DNA of 12,495 bases from contig JAEXRD010000160.1 in assembly GCA_023438245.1 (NCBI GenBank), forward strand, positions 1 to 12,495, in the 5' to 3' direction. This stretch comes from Pseudomonadota bacterium. GTDB taxonomy: Bacteria > Desulfobacterota > Desulfovibrionia > Desulfovibrionales > Desulfovibrionaceae. Position 1 is the stretch's first letter. Every line of letters begins with the position of its first letter. Position numbers and translations under genes: made by a program. The notes beneath the pieces were generated by a model. It saw nothing but the letters and a program-made list of their open reading frames with translations, made no database searches and was not told where the DNA came from. Below, piece after piece: positions 9,654 to 12,495 of the stretch.

Positions 9654-11180
9654 CTAGTTGAAGCCCAGGGCCTGGCCCACGGTCTCGGAGATGTCGGGCA
9701 GCGCGTCGTCGGCCAGCAGGTCGACCCAGGCCGCCACCACCGCCGGGTCCCACTGCCTGCCCGCGCCCTCCAGCAGGGCCTGCTTGACCTGCGGCACGGT
9801 CATGGGCGCGTGGTAGGACCTGAGCGAGGTCAGCGCCTCGAAGCCGTCGGCCACGGAGAGGATGCGCGCCATGAGCGGGATGTCCGCGCCGCTGGCCCCG
9901 GTGGGGTAGCCCTGGCCGTTGAACCACTCGTGGTGGTGGTACACCAGCGGCACCACGTCCTGCAGGCTGGACACGCGCGAGAGGATGTCGCGCCCGGTGA
10001 CCGGGTGGCGCTTCATGACCTCGAACTCCTCGTGCGAGAGGCTGCTGGGCTTGTTCAGGATGTGGTCGGGGATGCCGATCTTGCCGATGTCGTGCAGGAT
10101 TCCGGCGGTGCGCAGCACGGCCAGGTCGCGCCCCTCCACCCCCAGGGTCCGGCCCAGCAGCACGGCGTAGCCGCCCACGCGCTCGGAGTGGCCGCGGGTG
10201 TAGATGTCCTTGGCCTCCACGGCCTGGGCGTAGGAGGTGATGACCTCGGCGCTGATGCCCTGCATGCGGCGGCTGGAGAGGATGTTCTCCACGTAGGGCG
10301 CGGCGTGGCCGGCAAGCACGTTGAGCAGGCGCAGGTCCTCGCGGCTGTAGGGCGCCGCGCCCGGCCCGCGGCCCAGGGCCAGCACCCCGTACACCCCGCG
10401 CATGCCCACGATGGGCGCCACGGCGGCGCTGCCCAGGCGCACGCCCTCGCGCAGGTCCTCGGCGCGCTTGCCCACCTGGGGGCCGAAAATCATGCTGCCG
10501 CCCTGGCCCATGGCCAGCGCCGCCTTTTCCAGCAGCCAGCTGCGGGTCTCGCCGCAATCGCGGAAGCCCGCGCCCCACAGGAACATGGGCGCCAGCGCGC
10601 CGCTGCCGCCCGTGGCCGAGAACAGGGCCAGGTCGTCCGGGGCCAGGGAGCGCCGCACCTGCCGCAGCAGGGCCTTGAACACCTCGGCGCTGTCGGTCTG
10701 GCCGCGCAAAAGCTCGGAGAAGGCCTCGATCTCGCGCACCCGCGCCCCGCGCCCGCGCGCGCCGGACTGGCCGTTCAGGCCCTGGCCCCCGGCCAGGGCG
10801 GCGGCCACGCGGGCGAACAGCTGGTGCATGTCGAAGGGCTTGAGCAGGTAGTCCGAGGCCCCGAGCTTGAGGCAGGTGACGGCGCTTTCCACCGTGCCGT
10901 AGCCGGTGAGGAAGATCACCGCCGGGTGCCGCCCGCGCAGGGCCATCTGGCGGAGCATCTCCTCCCCGCCCATGCGCGGCATCTTGAGGTCGGAGAGCAC
11001 CAGGTCCACCGGGCCGCGCTCCAGCTCGTCCAGGGCTTCGTGGCCGTCGCAGGAGCAGACCACCTCGTAGCCCTGCAGCTCCAGAGCCTCCACGTAGGCC
11101 TCGCGCAATCCCGGCTCGTCCTCGACGACCAGGATGCGCTGGCGGGCATGCGGCGGGGTCACTGTCTCGGCTGCGGGCAA
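9654..11180 (-). CDS. Response regulator with HD-GYP domain (REC-GAF-HD-GYP), predicted c-di-GMP phosphodiesterase
   Basis: 508-aa cytoplasmic response regulator. REC domain (about 15-130): acidic pair E20/D21, phosphorylation site D64 (SDLKMP), T92 and K114. A GAF-like middle (about 160-300) follows. The C-terminal HD-GYP domain (about 310-505) carries H331, the HD pair H363-D364 in HDIGKIGIPD, H392, HHEWFNGQGYP (415-426) and D445 (DGFEAL), so the metal-binding set for hydrolysis of c-di-GMP is complete. It resembles RpfG but has the extra GAF domain, which may add a second input. The start is the TTG at 11180: AAGGAG lies 6 bp upstream and the REC fold begins just after. Longer in-frame starts would run through the divergent promoter region. 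It is the first of the leftward genes; the lipoprotein gene follows after 120 bp. The hybrid kinase downstream is a possible partner. Confidence 0.94.
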   Translation of the reverse strand: MPAAETVTPPHARQRILVVEDEPGLREAYVEALELQGYEVVCSCDGHEALDELERGPVDLVLSDLKMPRMGGEEMLRQMALRGRHPAVIFLTGYGTVESAVTCLKLGASDYLLKPFDMHQLFARVAAALAGGQGLNGQSGARGRGARVREIEAFSELLRGQTDSAEVFKALLRQVRRSLAPDDLALFSATGGSGALAPMFLWGAGFRDCGETRSWLLEKAALAMGQGGSMIFGPQVGKRAEDLREGVRLGSAAVAPIVGMRGVYGVLALGRGPGAAPYSREDLRLLNVLAGHAAPYVENILSSRRMQGISAEVITSYAQAVEAKDIYTRGHSERVGGYAVLLGRTLGVEGRDLAVLRTAGILHDIGKIGIPDHILNKPSSLSHEEFEVMKRHPVTGRDILSRVSSLQDVVPLVYHHHEWFNGQGYPTGASGADIPLMARILSVADGFEALTSLRSYHAPMTVPQVKQALLEGAGRQWDPAVVAAWVDLLADDALPDISETVGQALGFN

Positions 11181-11236
11181 CCGAATCTCCTTCGCGCGGG
11201 GTGCGCGTGTCTCTCTGCGTCCGCTCGTGGTCGGGC

Positions 11237-11267
11237 AGGCGGTGCGGGGGCGCCGCCGAAACCGCCT
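11237..11267 (-). promoter_or_regulatory. Competing hairpins upstream of the HD-GYP gene
   Basis: On the minus strand AGGCGGT (11267-11261) can pair with ACCGCCT (11243-11237) in a perfect 7-bp stem. The intervening GGCGGCGC (11257-11250) can instead pair with GCACCGCC (11245-11238) around a CCCC loop. The two structures exclude each other, as in attenuators, but no T-run follows and GC-rich DNA makes such pairings common. Confidence 0.3.
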
Positions 11268-11289
11268 GGAATACTTGTCTCGACCCACT

Positions 11290-11303
11290 ACAGTAGGAAA
11301 AAG
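11290..11303 (-). promoter_or_regulatory. Shared 14-base promoter-like element upstream of the HD-GYP gene
   Basis: Minus-strand CTTTTTCCTACTGT matches CTTTGTGCTACTGT upstream of the lipoprotein gene at 12 of 14 positions, and GG precedes both nearby. It lies about 110 bp before the HD-GYP start. No good -35 is seen at the usual distance, so it may be an activator site or a promoter of another sigma class. Confidence 0.4.
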
Positions 11304-11341
11304 GCCAATGCAAGCATGGGGTACGCATACGCTCCCAACAC

Positions 11342-11369
11342 TTGATTCTTTCCCTCGATTCGCCATAGA
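11342..11369 (+). promoter_or_regulatory. Candidate promoter of the HDOD gene
   Basis: TTGATT (11342-11347, 4/6) and CATAGA (11364-11369, 3/6) are separated by 16 bp. The predicted transcript would begin close to the hairpin at 11377. Weak, but the best sigma-70-like pair found in this gap. Confidence 0.3.
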
Positions 11370-11376
11370 AGGAACA

Positions 11377-11422
11377 GCCCCTGCCGCAGGGGCAGCCAAA
11401 GGGAGCAACGGCCCGCGCGGGC
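11377..11422 (+). promoter_or_regulatory. Two hairpins in the HDOD leader
   Basis: GCCCCTG-CCG-CAGGGGC (11377-11393) is a perfect 7-bp stem. A second palindrome, GCCCGCGCGGGC (11411-11422), follows 17 nt later and ends just before the GGGGGA ribosome-binding site of the HDOD gene. No known riboswitch class (including c-di-GMP-I and -II) is recognised. A structured leader controlling translation is possible. Confidence 0.35.
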
Positions 11423-11436
11423 AATGGGGGAATGCG

Positions 11437-12495
11437 ATGCAGCCAGGCAAACCGCCGCGCGACGGGCAGGGCGCGACGCCCGCAACCGTGGCCAGGACCC
11501 GCGAGACCCTGGCCCGCCTGGAATCGCTGCCCGCGCCGCCCGCCGTGGCCGCCCGCGTGCTGGACTGGGTCACCCAGTCCGACCCCAGCCTGGCCGACCT
11601 CTGCCTCATCGTGTCCTCCGACCCCTCGCTCAGCCTCAAGATCATGAAGCTGGCCAGCGCCAAGATGCACGGCCTGCAGGTGCAGAACCTGAAGATCGAG
11701 CGCGCGGCCTCCATGCTGGGCGTGGTCACGCTCAAGCAGGCGCTCCTGGGCATCGTCATCCGCGACACGCTCATCAAGGGCCGCAGGCACGACGACCCGC
11801 ACCTGGTGCAGCTCTGGCTGCACTGCCTGGCCAGCGCCCTGGCCACCCAGCTGCTGGCCGAGAAACTGGCCCCCAGGCTGGCCGAGCAGGCCTTCTCCTG
11901 CGGCATGGCCCACGACTGCGGCAAGCTGGCGCTGCTCTCCGCCCTGGGCGAGCGCTACGAGCGCCTGCTGGACTCCGCCGCGCTGTCCGGCAAGCCCCTG
12001 CACGTGTTGGAGGGCGAGGAATTCGGCCTGGACCACGCCGAGGCGGGCAAGTGGATCACCCAGTCCTGGGCGCTGCCCAAGGTTTTCGTGGACGTGGCCT
12101 GGCTGCACCACCAGCCCGAGGAGGTGCTCTCCGACATGGACGAGCACGGCGGGCTCTTGCACCTGGTGGCCCTGGGCAACATCCTGGCCCACGAGGTGCT
12201 GGCCGAGCCGCTGGACGGCCCGGCCCTTGCCCGCCGCCGCTTCCTGCTGGAGCGCATGGACCTCAGCTTCCATCAGGTGGAGAAGCTCAAGGAGGCGGTG
12301 GGCCAGCGCCTGGCTGAGCGCCGCGAGCTGTTCAGCCTGGACGAGGAGGACGCCGTGGCCACCTTCTGCGTGGCCCTGCAACGCGCCGGGCGGCTGCTCT
12401 CGCGCCTCAACGCCGAGCTGGAGGCCGGGCGCGGCGACGCCGAGCAGGCCTCGCGCCTGCTGGGGGCCGTGGCCGGGGCCGCGCGGGGCCTGGGC
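11437..12495 (+). CDS. HDOD-domain signalling protein, 3' end outside the window
   Basis: The reading frame is open from the ATG at 11437 to the window edge (353 codons, no stop). Residues about 23-235 form an HDOD domain, a catalytically poorly understood HD-superfamily output module common in signalling proteins. It has LPAPPAVAARVLDWV, the IVSSDPSLSLKIMKLAS helix, GMAHDCGKLAL (156-166, HD at 159-160 retained), DHAEAGKWITQSWALP (199-214) and HHQPEE (224-229). A largely helical region follows (about 265-330), with a likely coiled coil near 313-330, as in linkers to a further domain such as a histidine kinase or GGDEF. That domain, if any, is outside the window. GGGGGA lies 5 bp before the start; overlapping ATGs at 11424 and 11432 lead into other frames without family features. 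It diverges from the HD-GYP gene across a 256-bp gap. Confidence 0.9.
   Translation, partial: MQPGKPPRDGQGATPATVARTRETLARLESLPAPPAVAARVLDWVTQSDPSLADLCLIVSSDPSLSLKIMKLASAKMHGLQVQNLKIERAASMLGVVTLKQALLGIVIRDTLIKGRRHDDPHLVQLWLHCLASALATQLLAEKLAPRLAEQAFSCGMAHDCGKLALLSALGERYERLLDSAALSGKPLHVLEGEEFGLDHAEAGKWITQSWALPKVFVDVAWLHHQPEEVLSDMDEHGGLLHLVALGNILAHEVLAEPLDGPALARRRFLLERMDLSFHQVEKLKEAVGQRLAERRELFSLDEEDAVATFCVALQRAGRLLSRLNAELEAGRGDAEQASRLLGAVAGAARGLG

Noticed and set aside
9654..10350. Apparent deviations in the HD-GYP signature (N421 in HHEWFNGQGYP, E448 in DGFEAL)
   Set aside because: Such substitutions occur in ordinary HD-GYP proteins, and all predicted metal ligands are present, so inactivity is not indicated.
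11317..11336. Sigma-54-like GG-N10-GC before the HDOD gene
   Set aside because: Only the GG and GC dinucleotides fit; the rest of the TGGCAC/TTGC consensus is absent.
11181..11924. N-terminal extension of the HD-GYP regulator of up to about 248 residues
   Set aside because: It would run antisense through the HDOD gene and the regulatory gap. The TTG at 11180 has an AAGGAG site and begins right at the REC domain.
9631..12381. A 916-codon minus-strand frame antisense to the HDOD gene and overlapping the HD-GYP gene out of frame
   Set aside because: The composition is low-complexity and there are no motifs; the real genes on both sides have complete conserved domains.

Overview
The window is GC-rich (only the 2878-2970 stretch is AT-rich) and densely coding. 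Its gene set is a CxxxCxxC radical SAM protein, an IscR-type Rrf2 regulator, CorA, a large soluble hybrid histidine kinase, bacteriohemerythrin, an HD-GYP response regulator and an HDOD protein. Together with the codon style this fits an anaerobic or microaerophilic high-GC deltaproteobacterium of the Desulfovibrio type. The assignment is inferred from gene content; no marker gene is present.

Left part (1-2010, + strand). A radical SAM enzyme of unassigned substrate is followed, after a 168-bp gap, by a small Rrf2-family regulator that keeps the Cys/Cys/Cys/His pattern of [2Fe-2S] IscR. A 36-bp perfect palindrome with flanking A/T runs ends the regulator gene. It also serves the convergent gene to its right, a two-TM membrane protein of unknown function.

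Middle (2026-7041). The membrane protein gene (-) and a corA Mg2+/Co2+ channel gene (+) diverge from the only AT-rich island, which holds overlapping promoter-like elements and three tandem 9-bp repeats. corA runs directly into the convergent hybrid histidine kinase gene: the two stop codons share the tetranucleotide CTAG.

Right part (4162-11180, - strand). Five genes point left. In transcription order they are an HD-GYP response regulator (predicted c-di-GMP phosphodiesterase), a Sel1-repeat lipoprotein, bacteriohemerythrin, a beta-hydroxyacid dehydrogenase-family oxidoreductase, and the GAF-PAS-PAS-PAS-HisKA-HATPase-REC kinase. No strong terminator separates them, but promoter-like sequences precede the lipoprotein gene, the kinase gene and the response regulator gene. 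A 14-base element, 12/14 identical, lies upstream of both the response regulator and the lipoprotein gene. An HDOD protein gene diverges from the response regulator and runs off the right edge. The set reads as an oxygen/redox-linked c-di-GMP signalling neighbourhood; that functional link is inference from adjacency.

Nothing here is clearly a new defence or mobile system. No tRNA, rRNA, CRISPR array, insertion sequence or attachment site was seen, and there is no gene-free stretch above 300 bp. The longest gaps are 2821-3052 and 11181-11436, both divergent regulatory regions described below.
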